Source: Butyricicoccus pullicaecorum
GTDB lineage: Bacteria > Bacillota > Clostridia > Oscillospirales > Butyricicoccaceae
Assembly: GCA_018366195.1 (NCBI GenBank)
Contig: JAGZIN010000010.1
Location: 1 to 64,000, forward strand
Length of the DNA stretch: 64,000 nucleotides
Direction: 5' to 3'
Shown here: positions 17,118-25,356 of the stretch, piece by piece
Numbering within the stretch: position 1 is the first letter of the stretch
How the letters are laid out: each line of letters opens with the position of its first letter
The notes under the pieces: model-generated
Database searches by the model: none
What the model was told of the DNA's origin: nothing
What the model saw: the letters and a program-made list of their open reading frames with translations, nothing else
Translations under genes and position numbers: made by a program

Positions 17118-18662
17118 TTATCGCTGGGAATCCAGCGCTTTGACCCGATCAAACTCATCGAGGATTTCCTGTTCCGGTGCAGGCGTCATCAGGCTGACCA
17201 CCCAAATTGCCAGACAGGCTGCTGCAAATGCCGGCATCAATTCATAGATATTCCACAGTCCACCCAACGGGCGTACCCAATACTTCCATACAAACACCAT
17301 GACACCGCCTGTCAGCATACCGGCGATTGCGCCATAACGGTTTGTTCTGCGCCAAAACAGCGCAAACATCACGACTGGACCAAAGGCAGCACCAAATCCA
17401 GCCCACGCAAAGGAAACAATAGCAAAAACCGAGCTGTTTGGGTCACGGGCTAAGAAAACACCAATGACTGCAATGAAAAGAAGTGCGGCACGTGCGGTAT
17501 ACATGCTCTGTTTTGCATTCATTTGATGCCCCAGCACTCCCTGAATGAGATTTTCAGACACGGAGGACGACGCTGCCAGCAGCTGAGAATCTGCCGTAGA
17601 CATCGTAGAAGCCAGAATACCCGCCAGAATCAGCCCCGCCAATACAGCAAAGAAAATGCCATTTCGGCTTAGCAAATCTGCAATGCGCACAATAATGGTT
17701 TCCGAATCTGCACCCGTGAGTGCCGGAAGCTCTCCCGCTGCTGTCATCGCCAATCCGACCACACCAATAAAGACACCTATGATAAGAGAAATCACAACCC
17801 ATACCGAAGCAATCCGCCGAGAAAGCCCCAGCTTTTTTTCATCTTCGATTGCCATAAACCGCAGCAGAATATGCGGCATGCCAAAGTATCCCAATCCCCA
17901 GCACAGCATGGAAACGCGATTGAGCATACCATAGGCTGCTGCGGTTCCTGTCTGCGGGTTATGCGTCAGGCTCATGCTGAAATACCCGGGCAGCGCACGT
18001 GCATTGTCCATCACAGCGTCCAATCCGCCTGCGGTATAAATACCAAAGCCCAATACCACAATCAGCGCAACAGACATAATAATCGACTGAATAAAGTCTG
18101 TTGTAGAAGCCGCAAGGAAACCACCTGTTGCGGTATATCCCACAATGATAATGGCAGAAATCACCATTGCCCAAAAATAATCGACACCGAACAGACTGGA
18201 AAACAGCTTTCCGCAGGCAGCAAAGCCCGATGCCGTATAAGGAACGAAAAAGATTAGAATGACCAGAGCAGACAGGCTCATGAGTACACCGCTCTTATCC
18301 CGAAAACGGTTGTGAAAAAAGTCTGGAATGGTGATGGAATTGTTTGCGGTATGAGAATACAGGCGAATCCGCTTTGCGACAATCAGCCAGTTCACATAGG
18401 TACCGATTGCCAAACCGATTGCCGTCCAGCCTGCATCTGCGATACCTGTGAGGTAGGCAAGCCCCGGCAGTCCCATGAGCAGCCATGAGCTCATATCCGA
18501 TGCCTCTGCACTCATTGCCGTCACGAGCGGACCGAGCTTCCGCCCCCCCAAATAGAAATCATCTGTATCATTGTTCTTTTTGGAACACGCAATACCAACC
18601 CCCAGCATCGCGAGCAAATACACGATAATCGTGACTGAAATCCCAATCTGTGCACTTGTCAT
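17118..18662 (-). CDS. putP: Sodium/proline symporter (SSS family)
   Basis: 514 residues with about 13 membrane segments, typical of PutP. The ATG at 18662 begins MTSAQIGISVTIIVYLL; upstream in-frame codons fall in a leader with a terminator and are rejected. Family motifs include FYLGGRKLGPLVTAMSAEASDMSSW and the Na+-site region ILASTMSTADSQLLAASSSVSENL. It should import proline (or a related solute) with Na+. The gene has a strong promoter about 145 nt upstream, an attenuator-like leader, and a dyad operator just upstream of the promoter. A TetR gene on the same strand lies beyond. Substrate is inferred from family resemblance. Confidence 0.88.
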   Translation of the reverse strand: MTSAQIGISVTIIVYLLAMLGVGIACSKKNNDTDDFYLGGRKLGPLVTAMSAEASDMSSWLLMGLPGLAYLTGIADAGWTAIGLAIGTYVNWLIVAKRIRLYSHTANNSITIPDFFHNRFRDKSGVLMSLSALVILIFFVPYTASGFAACGKLFSSLFGVDYFWAMVISAIIIVGYTATGGFLAASTTDFIQSIIMSVALIVVLGFGIYTAGGLDAVMDNARALPGYFSMSLTHNPQTGTAAAYGMLNRVSMLCWGLGYFGMPHILLRFMAIEDEKKLGLSRRIASVWVVISLIIGVFIGVVGLAMTAAGELPALTGADSETIIVRIADLLSRNGIFFAVLAGLILAGILASTMSTADSQLLAASSSVSENLIQGVLGHQMNAKQSMYTARAALLFIAVIGVFLARDPNSSVFAIVSFAWAGFGAAFGPVVMFALFWRRTNRYGAIAGMLTGGVMVFVWKYWVRPLGGLWNIYELMPAFAAACLAIWVVSLMTPAPEQEILDEFDRVKALDSQR

Positions 18663-18807
18663 GAAAAAAATACCCCTTTCCAAAATGTTATCTGTTATGC
18701 CGCAAAACATAAAAAAACTTGCGGCAGTCTGCCGCATTTTATGCCATTGACACGGCACTGGTATGATTCTCCAAACTTACAATCAAACACTTGGTCTGAT
18801 TGCCGTG
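18663..18807 (-). promoter_or_regulatory. putP leader with alternative terminator/antiterminator folds
   Basis: The transcript should start near 18806. Its first bases (18801-18807) pair with 18751-18757, closing a domain of about 55 nt. Next comes an intrinsic terminator (18730-18736 with 18720-18726, then a run of seven T). The terminator's 3' arm (18719-18726) can instead pair with 18698-18705, breaking the terminator. This layout is that of a transcription-attenuated leader. No known riboswitch class was recognised. Confidence 0.55.
18711..18736 (-). terminator. Intrinsic terminator inside the putP leader
   Basis: Stem TGCGGCA/TGCCGCA with GAC loop, followed on the minus strand by AGTTTTTTT, about 50 nt before the putP start codon. 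Confidence 0.75.
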
Positions 18808-18812
18808 CGACT

Positions 18813-18841
18813 ATTATATCACGAAAAAAAATAGACTGCAA
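18813..18841 (-). promoter_or_regulatory. putP promoter
   Basis: On the minus strand, -35 TTGCAG (18836-18841), a 17-bp spacer and a perfect -10 TATAAT (18813-18818). Confidence 0.8.
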
Positions 18842-18851
18842 TGCAGAGTAA

Positions 18852-18873
18852 AGTATAGACTATATTCTACACT
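18852..18873. promoter_or_regulatory. Dyad operator candidate upstream of putP
   Basis: A 22-bp imperfect palindrome of form AGTnTAGAnTATAnTCTAnACT (18 of 22 positions symmetric) sits 10 bp upstream of the putP -35. Its size fits a TetR-type dimer, and a TetR gene lies 75 bp away. Confidence 0.5.
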
Positions 18874-18888
18874 TGTTATCATAAATAT

Positions 18889-18918
18889 AAAAAAATCCCG
18901 AATATTTCGGGATTTTTT
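18889..18918. terminator. Terminator after the TetR gene
   Basis: A 9-bp stem AATCCCGAA/TTCGGGATT with 3-nt loop and A/T runs on both sides lies 30 nt past the TetR stop. It separates that gene from the putP promoter. Confidence 0.85.
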
Positions 18919-18947
18919 TCAAAACTAAATTTAGACGTTTTACTAAA

Positions 18948-19538
18948 TTATTTTTCAGATGATTTATGGAGTGTTGACAGAAACCGCGGCATCATCTGTC
19001 TGCCATAAGCGCGCAGAGAATACTCCCCACCTGAAATACACCAATCATAAATCAGAGCACGTTCACACAGCGCATACATCTTTACCATTTCATTGACTGT
19101 CAGCGTATCTGTCAGCTGCCCTGCCGCCTGCCCTTCTGTCATGATTTGTCTGAGCAGCCGGTAATAAAAGCGAGAACGGTCTAAAAGATGTTTTTCCCCT
19201 CGTGTCACCAGCTGCGAAGAATACAGCCGTGCAAGCAAATCAATCGAAATACTGTCTTCAATCATCGCAAACAGCTCTTGATTGAGATAAATAAGCTTGT
19301 CAAAGCTCTCCATATCCGGATCCATTTCTGCGACCAGTGCTTCATACTTTTCATCAAAAAGATAGGAAAGTGAACTGAGTAATGCGTCTTTCCCTTCAAA
19401 ATAATGGTAAAAGGAGCCTTTGGAGGTTCCAGACTCTAAAATAATTTCATCAACTGTTGTATTATCGTACCCTTGGTCATAAAATAGCCTCCATGCGGCA
19501 GAAACAATCCGTCCCTTCGTATTTCTGGATTTACGCAA
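18948..19538 (-). CDS. TetR/AcrR-family transcriptional regulator
   Basis: 196 residues. The TTG start at 19538 follows AAGGAG by about 9 nt; no ATG is available. Residues 8-55 form a TetR DNA-binding domain (IVSAAWRLFYDQGYDNTTVDEII..GTSKGSFYHYF). The rest is a helical ligand-binding/dimer domain of unknown specificity. The serS terminator ends only 28 bp upstream, leaving little room for a promoter; expression may depend on serS readthrough or on signals inside the terminator region. The dyad at 18852-18873 is a candidate target, suggesting control of putP. Confidence 0.9.
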   Translation of the reverse strand: MRKSRNTKGRIVSAAWRLFYDQGYDNTTVDEIILESGTSKGSFYHYFEGKDALLSSLSYLFDEKYEALVAEMDPDMESFDKLIYLNQELFAMIEDSISIDLLARLYSSQLVTRGEKHLLDRSRFYYRLLRQIMTEGQAAGQLTDTLTVNEMVKMYALCERALIYDWCISGGEYSLRAYGRQMMPRFLSTLHKSSEK

Positions 19539-19566
19539 ATAGTATGCTCCTTTCTTTTTCTTCTAC

Positions 19567-19596
19567 AAAAGAGGGGCGCAAATGCGCCCCTCTTTT
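19567..19596 (-). terminator. Terminator of serS
   Basis: A 14-bp perfect stem (19567-19580 with 19583-19596) lies directly after the serS stop on the minus strand, with T-run. Confidence 0.85.
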
Positions 19597-19597
19597 C

Positions 19598-20905
19598 TTA
19601 TTGATGCTTTGGAACCAGAATCTCGGTTCCCCCCATATAGGGCTGCAATACCTTTGGAATGGTCACCGTACCATCTGCCTGCAAATGATTCTCCAGAAAT
19701 GCAATCAACATACGCGGTGGTGCAACAACCGTGTTGTTGAGTGTATGAGCCAGATACAGCTTTCCGTCCTCACCGCGTACACGAATCTTGAGACGGCGTG
19801 CCTGGGCATCTCCCAAATTCGAACACGAACATACTTCAAAGTATTTCTTCTGACGTGGGCTCCAAGCCTCGATATCACAGGACTTTACCTTGAGGTCAGC
19901 CAAATCTCCGGAGCAGCACTCCAGCTGACGAACCGGCACCTCCAGACTCTGGAACAGTTCAACCGAGTAACGCCACATCTTTTCATACCAGTCCATAGAA
20001 TCCTCCGGACGGCAGATGACAACCATCTCCTGCTTTTCAAACTGGTGGATTCGATACACGCCACGCTCCTCAATGCCATGAGCACCCTTTTCCTTGCGGA
20101 AGCACGGAGAATAGGAGGTCAGCGTTTGCGGCAAGCTTTCTTCTGGAACAATCTGGTCGATAAACTTACCAATCATGGAGTGCTCTGAGGTACCGATGAG
20201 ATAGAGATCCTCACCCTCAATTTTGTACATCATGGCGTCCATCTCTGCAAAGGACATGACACCGGTTACCACATTTCCACGAATCATGAAAGGAGGAATA
20301 CAGTAGGTAAAGCCCTTACCAATCATAAAATCACGCGCGTAGGCAATCACTGCCTCATGCAGACGCGCAATATCTCCCATGAGGTAATAAAAGCCGTTTC
20401 CTGCGACACGTCCTGCGCTGTCCAAATCAATTCCGTCAAAGCGCTCCATAATCTGGGTATGATATGGAATTTCATAGTCCGGCACAACCGGCTCGCCATA
20501 GCGTCCAGCTTCTACATTTGCACTGTCATCGGGTCCAATCGGAACAGACGGGTCAATCATCTGCGGAATGGTCATCATGATTTTGGTAACCTTTTCCTGA
20601 AGCTCCGATTCTGTGCTTTCCAGCTCTTTGAGGCGCGCCGCCTGTGCGTTTACCTGCTCCTTAACAGCCTCTGCTTCCTCAGCCTTAGACGGGTCCTTTT
20701 TTGCCTGCCCCATCAGCATACCGATATGCTTGGACAGCTTGTTTCGGTTGGAACGCAGCTCATCTGCTTCCTTAATGGCCGCACGAAGCTCTGCGTCCAG
20801 CGCGATGACCTCGTCTACCAACGGAAGCTTATCATTCTGGAACTTTTTACGAATATTTTCCTTGACCAGTTCCGGATTTTCTCGAACAAATCGAATGTCT
20901 AACAT
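19598..20905 (-). CDS. serS: Seryl-tRNA synthetase
   Basis: 435 residues, normal length. It charges tRNA-Ser in the cytoplasm. The N-terminal part (about 1-110) is the long antiparallel coiled-coil arm that binds the tRNA variable loop. The catalytic domain has class II motif 2 (SPCFRKEKGAHGIEERGVYRIHQFEK, beginning at about residue 265) and motif 3 (NNTVVAPPRMLIAFLEN). The ATG start has AAGGGG upstream. The 70-bp upstream gap holds no T-box, unlike many Firmicute serS genes. Confidence 0.97.
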   Translation of the reverse strand: MLDIRFVRENPELVKENIRKKFQNDKLPLVDEVIALDAELRAAIKEADELRSNRNKLSKHIGMLMGQAKKDPSKAEEAEAVKEQVNAQAARLKELESTESELQEKVTKIMMTIPQMIDPSVPIGPDDSANVEAGRYGEPVVPDYEIPYHTQIMERFDGIDLDSAGRVAGNGFYYLMGDIARLHEAVIAYARDFMIGKGFTYCIPPFMIRGNVVTGVMSFAEMDAMMYKIEGEDLYLIGTSEHSMIGKFIDQIVPEESLPQTLTSYSPCFRKEKGAHGIEERGVYRIHQFEKQEMVVICRPEDSMDWYEKMWRYSVELFQSLEVPVRQLECCSGDLADLKVKSCDIEAWSPRQKKYFEVCSCSNLGDAQARRLKIRVRGEDGKLYLAHTLNNTVVAPPRMLIAFLENHLQADGTVTIPKVLQPYMGGTEILVPKHQ

Positions 20906-20976
20906 GTTGATTTACCCCTTTTATTCATGGAATCATATCAGAACCCTATTGCTATGCAATAAGATTCCAAATCATT

Positions 20977-21537
20977 TTATGGTACTTTTATCTGATTATA
21001 CAGCGAAGTAAAGACCGCAGCAACCTCTTCCTTGAGGAGTGCGTCTTTTCCTGTGCCATTGAGTGCTTCCAGCGTATAGGTCTTTACCATAGACTCCAAC
21101 CGTGCTTTTGCTGCCGGAAGCTTTTCCTGTGCAATCTCCTGCTGTGCCATTGTGAGTTCATAGAGCACAGTCTTCTGCTGGTTGAGCCGCTCCACAGCTG
21201 CCAGCATCTCTTCCATCGTTTCTGTTCCTGTTTCTTTCATCAGGGTATCGAGTGTCTTTTGTTGTTCGCTCAGCACTCTCCCCTGTTCTTCCACAGAATG
21301 CTGCAGCACCTGCAGCCGTGCATTTGCTCCCTCAACAGCGCTTGTTTGTGTCGTCAACTGACTGCTCAGCTCGTTGAGTCTGCGGTCTGCGCGTACCTGC
21401 GAAATATAACTCAGCAAAATGAGGGCAAGTGCAACACAGAACAATCCAATGACATAAAAAACCAGAAATTTTTTAGACTCCTGATGTTTCTCACTCGAAC
21501 TATCTGTCTTTGGGACGGTATCCTTCTTATCTTCCAT
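20977..21537 (-). CDS. Single-pass membrane coiled-coil protein in the par operon
   Basis: 186 residues; AGGAGG precedes the ATG at 21537. A polar, acidic cytoplasmic tail (1-22) is followed by one membrane segment (about 23-45, FLVFYVIGLFCVALALILLSY). A long Gln/Glu/Leu-rich coiled coil (about 46-140) comes next, then a helical C-terminus. It lies 21 bp downstream of parB on the same strand with no terminator between, so it is probably co-transcribed with parAB. I recognise no named family. A role linking the segregation machinery to the membrane is only a guess from context. Confidence 0.75.
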   Translation of the reverse strand: MEDKKDTVPKTDSSSEKHQESKKFLVFYVIGLFCVALALILLSYISQVRADRRLNELSSQLTTQTSAVEGANARLQVLQHSVEEQGRVLSEQQKTLDTLMKETGTETMEEMLAAVERLNQQKTVLYELTMAQQEIAQEKLPAAKARLESMVKTYTLEALNGTGKDALLKEEVAAVFTSLYNQIKVP

Positions 21538-21558
21538 TCAAAAACCTCCTGCCTGTCA

Positions 21559-22428
21559 TCAAATTGACAGTTTTTCCAGCGCCGCACTGAGTCGCTCCAA
21601 ATCTTCTGTCCCATAGAATTCAAGCGAAATGGTGCCTGCATTCTTGCCCTGTTCAATGCGCACGCGCCGCCCCAAAACACTCTCCAGTTTTTGTGACAGC
21701 TCCGCAGTGTAATCCACGGCAAACGGTTCGGGCTTTTGCGGCTCCGGTTCCGGCTCCCGCGCCAAAGACTTGGCAAACTTTTCTGCCTGACGAACGCTCA
21801 TACCCGCCATCTTTTCCAAAACCTCAGGTGTCCGTTGTGCTTCATTCTTAATGGCAAGCACAGCGCGTGCATGTCCGGCAGACAAGGTGCCGAGCGCTAC
21901 CATTTCCTGCGCCTGCTTCGGCAATGCAAGCAATCGCAAGGCGTTGGCAACCGCAGGGCGGGACTTTCCCACCCGTTCGGCAACCTGCTCCTGAGTCAGC
22001 CCATATTCCTCCATCAAACAGTGGTAGCCCTCTGCTTCTTCCACAGGATTCAAGTCCTGCCGCTGCAAATTTTCAATGAGCGCAAGCTCCATAACCGTCT
22101 TATCATCTGCTTCAATTACAAGCGCAGGAATTTCTGTGAGCCCTGCCGAACGTGCTGCCCGCCAGCGTCTCTCGCCTGCTATGATTTGATAATACTCTCC
22201 ATCGGTTTTCCGCACAGTGATTGGTGTGACAACACCGTGCATGGCAATCGAACGGGTCAGTTCCCGCATGGATTCCGGCTCAAACATCTTACGCGGCTGT
22301 TCGCGATTGGGTTCAATGAGCGTCATTGGTAATGTGGACACGCCGCCGCCTGTATCATCTTCACTGAACAGGCTCTCTCCCAGCAGTGCGCCAAAGCCCT
22401 TGCCAAGGCCGCCCTTTGCTTTTGACAT
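21559..22428 (-). CDS. parB: Chromosome-partitioning protein ParB (Spo0J)
   Basis: 289 residues. The N-terminal KGGLGKGFGALLG is typical of ParB and may stimulate ParA. The CTP-binding ParB fold has NREQPRKMF and GERRWRAARSAGLTEIPALV. A helix-turn-helix (LTQEQVAERVGKSRPAVANALRLLALP) binds parS. The C-terminal dimer domain ends at SAALEKLSI. It lies 12 bp after parA. Four parS sites are in this window; ParB should load on them as a CTP-dependent clamp and spread. Confidence 0.95.
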   Translation of the reverse strand: MSKAKGGLGKGFGALLGESLFSEDDTGGGVSTLPMTLIEPNREQPRKMFEPESMRELTRSIAMHGVVTPITVRKTDGEYYQIIAGERRWRAARSAGLTEIPALVIEADDKTVMELALIENLQRQDLNPVEEAEGYHCLMEEYGLTQEQVAERVGKSRPAVANALRLLALPKQAQEMVALGTLSAGHARAVLAIKNEAQRTPEVLEKMAGMSVRQAEKFAKSLAREPEPEPQKPEPFAVDYTAELSQKLESVLGRRVRIEQGKNAGTISLEFYGTEDLERLSAALEKLSI

Positions 22429-22440
22429 GGGTGTCCCTCC

Positions 22441-23202
22441 TTACTGATTCTTTTCCAAAAATTCCTCCGCGACTGCAATATATGCCTCTGCGCCACGGCA
22501 TGAACGGTCATACGCTGTAATTGGCTGTCCATGACTGGGTGCCTCGGATAAACGCACATTACGCGGCACGACCGCAGCGTAAACACGGTCTCCAAAATGC
22601 TTTTTGACCTCCTCCACAACCTGTACAGCCAGATTGGTTCTTCCATCATACATGGTCAGCAATATCCCCTCAATCCGGATTTTACGATTGAGTCCACGCT
22701 GTACCGAGCGCACGGTTGCCATCAACTGCGACAGACCCTCCAGTGCATAATACTCGGTTTGCAGCGGCACCATAAAGGAATCTGCTGCACACAGACAGTT
22801 GAGTGTCAGGATTCCCAGAGAAGGCGGGCAGTCAATAATCACGAAATCATACGCTTCCTGTACACGATCCAGCACGTCCTTCAGTCGATATTCCCGGCGC
22901 GGCAGCGAAATCAAATCAATTTCCGCGCCTGCCAAATCTACATTCGACCCCAAGACATCAACCCATTCCGTATGTACAATTGCAGACTGCACATCTGGGT
23001 TCTCCGCGATAATGAGTTCATAAATAGAGGTGGACAGCTCATGCGGCTCCAGCCCCACACCAGAGGTCGCATTTCCCTGTGGATCGAAATCGCACAGCAA
23101 AACCTTTTTTCCTTTTTCGGTCAGTGCACATGCCAGATTGATTGCCGTAGTTGTCTTGCCCACGCCGCCCTTCTGGTTGATGAGTGCAACGATTTTAGCC
23201 AT
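22441..23202 (-). CDS. parA: Chromosome-partitioning ATPase ParA (Soj)
   Basis: 253 residues, the same size as B. subtilis Soj. The ATG at 23202 (MAKIVALINQKGGVGKTT) is preferred over a frame starting 13 codons earlier. It has the deviant Walker A KGGVGKTT, Walker A' CDFDPQGN and Walker B FVIIDCPPSLG. It works with ParB in origin segregation and, by analogy with Soj, in control of DnaA. It has its own promoter, separate from the noc-like gene upstream. Confidence 0.96.
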   Translation of the reverse strand: MAKIVALINQKGGVGKTTTAINLACALTEKGKKVLLCDFDPQGNATSGVGLEPHELSTSIYELIIAENPDVQSAIVHTEWVDVLGSNVDLAGAEIDLISLPRREYRLKDVLDRVQEAYDFVIIDCPPSLGILTLNCLCAADSFMVPLQTEYYALEGLSQLMATVRSVQRGLNRKIRIEGILLTMYDGRTNLAVQVVEEVKKHFGDRVYAAVVPRNVRLSEAPSHGQPITAYDRSCRGAEAYIAVAEEFLEKNQ

Positions 23203-23270
23203 TGGCGTTGCCCTTTCCCGGTCAGATACGATAGAATGCACCGCTCTGTCCGTCTTTGATAGTCCTCTTT

Positions 23271-23298
23271 ATTATATCACAGTGCTGTATATTTTCAA
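23271..23298 (-). promoter_or_regulatory. parAB promoter
   Basis: On the minus strand, -35 TTGAAA (23293-23298), 16-bp spacer, and extended -10 TGATATAAT with TATAAT at 23271-23276. It lies about 70 bp before parA. Confidence 0.7.
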
Positions 23299-23396
23299 GC
23301 CGGAACGCACGATTTCACGTACAGTCCGTAGGATTCCTGTCAAAAGCTCTCATGGATTGGCGGTCTCCCCTATCGTCTGTCCACATGTTTCTAAAA

Positions 23397-23412
23397 TGTT
23401 TCACGTGAAACT
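23397..23412. promoter_or_regulatory. parS: parS site between the noc-like gene and parA
   Basis: TGTTTCACGTGAAACT, 15 of 16 to consensus. It lies upstream of the parAB promoter, where bound ParB could also affect parAB expression. Confidence 0.88.
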
Positions 23413-23472
23413 TTGCGGAAGGCTTCGACACCAGACGGTTCCCCTCTGCCTCTTTCCCCATTTTCGGGCAAC

Positions 23473-23498
23473 AAAAAATCCTCCGGCAGACGGAGGAA
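23473..23498 (-). terminator. Terminator after the noc-like gene
   Basis: Stem TCCTCCG/CGGAGGA (23479-23485 with 23491-23497), 5-nt loop, TTTTTT on the minus strand. Confidence 0.8.
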
Positions 23499-23531
23499 TG
23501 GAACACACTATAAAACATTGTCCAAAAAATC

Positions 23532-24338
23532 TTAGTGCCGTGCGTTGGGAATTAAAATTTTTACCAAAATACCGTCCTCACGCTGCTCCTTTTCATAGCT
23601 GGTTTCCACCCCAGATTCCTTCATCAGCCCAACGGCCTTGTCCACAGTATTGAGAAACAAGCGCACATCTTTGATGAGACGGCGCATGGTTCCAGCAGGC
23701 TTTTCCGGCGGGATGCTCAGGATTTGCTCAATATACTGCTCTGTACGGCTGACATTCCATTGCTGGGCAACGATTTTGGAAATGACCTCACAGCGAACTT
23801 CTTCGGTTGGCAGACGTAAAATGGCGCGCGCATGCCGTTCAGTCAGACCGCCGTCTCGAATCATTTGCATGGTTTCCGGAGATAGCTTGAGCAGCCGCAG
23901 CTTATTGGCCACTGCGCTCTGCGTCTTTCCAACCTTATGAGCCGCCTCCTCCTGTGTCAATCCATAACGGTCAATCAATTGGCGGTATCCGGCAGCCTCC
24001 TCAAAAAAATCCAAATCGCGGCGCTGTAAATTCTCAACCAGCGCAATGGCAGAGGAATCTTCTTCGGTTGCGCTCATCACGAGACATGGAACCTCAGACA
24101 AGCCCGCTGCACGTGCGGCACGCAGACGGCGTTCTCCCGCAATCAGTTCATACCCATCTGTTGTCCGGCGAACTGTGAGCGGATTGAGAACCCCATACTG
24201 ACGAATGGAATCTGCCAGCTCACGAATGGCTTCCGGCTCAAAATACTTGCGTGGCTGATAAGGATTTCGGGAAATCTGTGTTGTCCGAATACGTCGAAGC
24301 TGTCTCTCGCTTCCGACCAGATGAAACATAGGTGTCAT
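23532..24338 (-). CDS. noc: ParB-family protein, probable nucleoid occlusion factor Noc
   Basis: 268 residues, a paralogue of the ParB two genes downstream. It has the same CTP-binding motifs (NPYQPRKYF, GERRLRAARAAGLSEVPCLV) and an HTH (LTQEEAAHKVGKTQSAVANKLRLLKLS). The order rsmG-noc-parA-parB matches B. subtilis gidB-noc-soj-spo0J, which is the main reason for calling it Noc. Noc inhibits septum formation over the nucleoid by bridging DNA to membrane; the short N-terminus (MTPMFHLVGSERQLRRIRT) could form the amphipathic membrane helix. I did not find clear Noc-binding sites. It could instead be a second parS-binding ParB. Confidence 0.8.
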   Translation of the reverse strand: MTPMFHLVGSERQLRRIRTTQISRNPYQPRKYFEPEAIRELADSIRQYGVLNPLTVRRTTDGYELIAGERRLRAARAAGLSEVPCLVMSATEEDSSAIALVENLQRRDLDFFEEAAGYRQLIDRYGLTQEEAAHKVGKTQSAVANKLRLLKLSPETMQMIRDGGLTERHARAILRLPTEEVRCEVISKIVAQQWNVSRTEQYIEQILSIPPEKPAGTMRRLIKDVRLFLNTVDKAVGLMKESGVETSYEKEQREDGILVKILIPNARH

Positions 24339-24381
24339 GTTAGGAAATGTCCTCCTTCTTGCGGTGATATCCTGTATTTAC

Positions 24382-24409
24382 AGATTACCAGAAATTATCA
24401 GCTTGTAAA
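24382..24409 (-). promoter_or_regulatory. Candidate promoter of the noc-like gene
   Basis: On the minus strand, -35 TTTACA (24404-24409), 16-bp spacer and -10 TAATCT (24382-24387) with TGG before it. It lies in the 325-bp rsmG-noc gap. That gap also holds an AT hairpin (24506-24524) that may end rsmG transcription; I see no gene there. Confidence 0.4.
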
Positions 24410-24663
24410 GAAGTTTTGACCGCACAGGGCGCATTTCCTGCTTATTTTTCATCGGCAAAAGGTGATATCTCATATTTTCACATATTTTTCGATACAAAAT
24501 CCTAAAAAGTATTTTGAATACTTTGGGTAATAACAAGAAAGGATATTTCCCTTTGACACAAAATGAGATTTCCCAAGGGCGCAGGCTCCAAAACACGGCA
24601 CCCTTAGAAAATCCTCTTTCACACAGCATATTTCTCTGCTTTTTCTGTGCTTTCCCACCCAAC

Positions 24664-25356
24664 TTACAGTGGCTGTGCCGAAATTTTTTGGAATCGTCTG
24701 GGATATTTTTTCGGGGTTTCCCGCACCTTTCTGATAAGCACCAAACGGCTTTTCCGCTCCTCCGTCATTGGCACGGTATAGTCTATCACCCGCTCGAGCT
24801 GACCGCCCAAAAGATGAATGGCATTTTTTGCCTGCGCAATCTCCTCGTCCGAACCGACCGCCTTCATTGCAATAAAATATCCCCCAACCTTGACAAGCGG
24901 CAGAGACAGCTCCGCCAATATGTTGAGCCTTGCAACCGCACGTGATGTGGCAATATCAAATTGCTCTCGATGTCCAAACTCCTCTGCCCGTGCATGAACC
25001 GCCTGTACATTTTCCAAATGCAGCGTATCAATCACTTCCTTTAGAAAGAGGATACGCTTTCCCAGAGAGTCCAACAGGGTAACCTGTGCATCTGTCAGTA
25101 TTGCAATCGGCATACCCGGAAACCCTGCACCGCAGCCAACATCTATGACCTGTTTGCCGGCAGCATATTGTGCCAGTGGAGCACAATCCAAAAAATGCCG
25201 TGTCACAACCTCCATCGGCTCCTTCACGGCTGTGAGATTCATGACCTTATTCTTTTCCAACAGCAAGTCAGAGAATGTCAGCAATTTATCCACAGCCTGT
25301 GCGCAATCAATCCCCAGTGTTTCCAGCCCTTGTGTCAGCAGTTCCCGTTCTGTCAT
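24664..25356 (-). CDS. rsmG: 16S rRNA (guanine-N7) methyltransferase RsmG
   Basis: 230 residues. It methylates G527 (E. coli numbering) of 16S rRNA using SAM. The SAM-binding motif VIDVGCGAGFPGMPIAI is at about 70-86. The ATG overlaps the mnmG stop (ATGA), so the two are translationally coupled as in many bacteria (gidA-gidB). Confidence 0.96.
   Translation of the reverse strand: MTERELLTQGLETLGIDCAQAVDKLLTFSDLLLEKNKVMNLTAVKEPMEVVTRHFLDCAPLAQYAAGKQVIDVGCGAGFPGMPIAILTDAQVTLLDSLGKRILFLKEVIDTLHLENVQAVHARAEEFGHREQFDIATSRAVARLNILAELSLPLVKVGGYFIAMKAVGSDEEIAQAKNAIHLLGGQLERVIDYTVPMTEERKSRLVLIRKVRETPKKYPRRFQKISAQPL

Noticed and set aside
20906..20976. serS T-box leader
   Set aside because: Only 70 bp between genes, without specifier or antiterminator elements.
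23311..23326. Half parS-like ATTTCACGTAC sequence
   Set aside because: Only one arm matches; not counted as a site.
24378..24662. Minus-strand 94-codon frame between rsmG and the noc-like gene
   Set aside because: TTG start without ribosome site; the region holds a hairpin and candidate promoter; no recognisable family.
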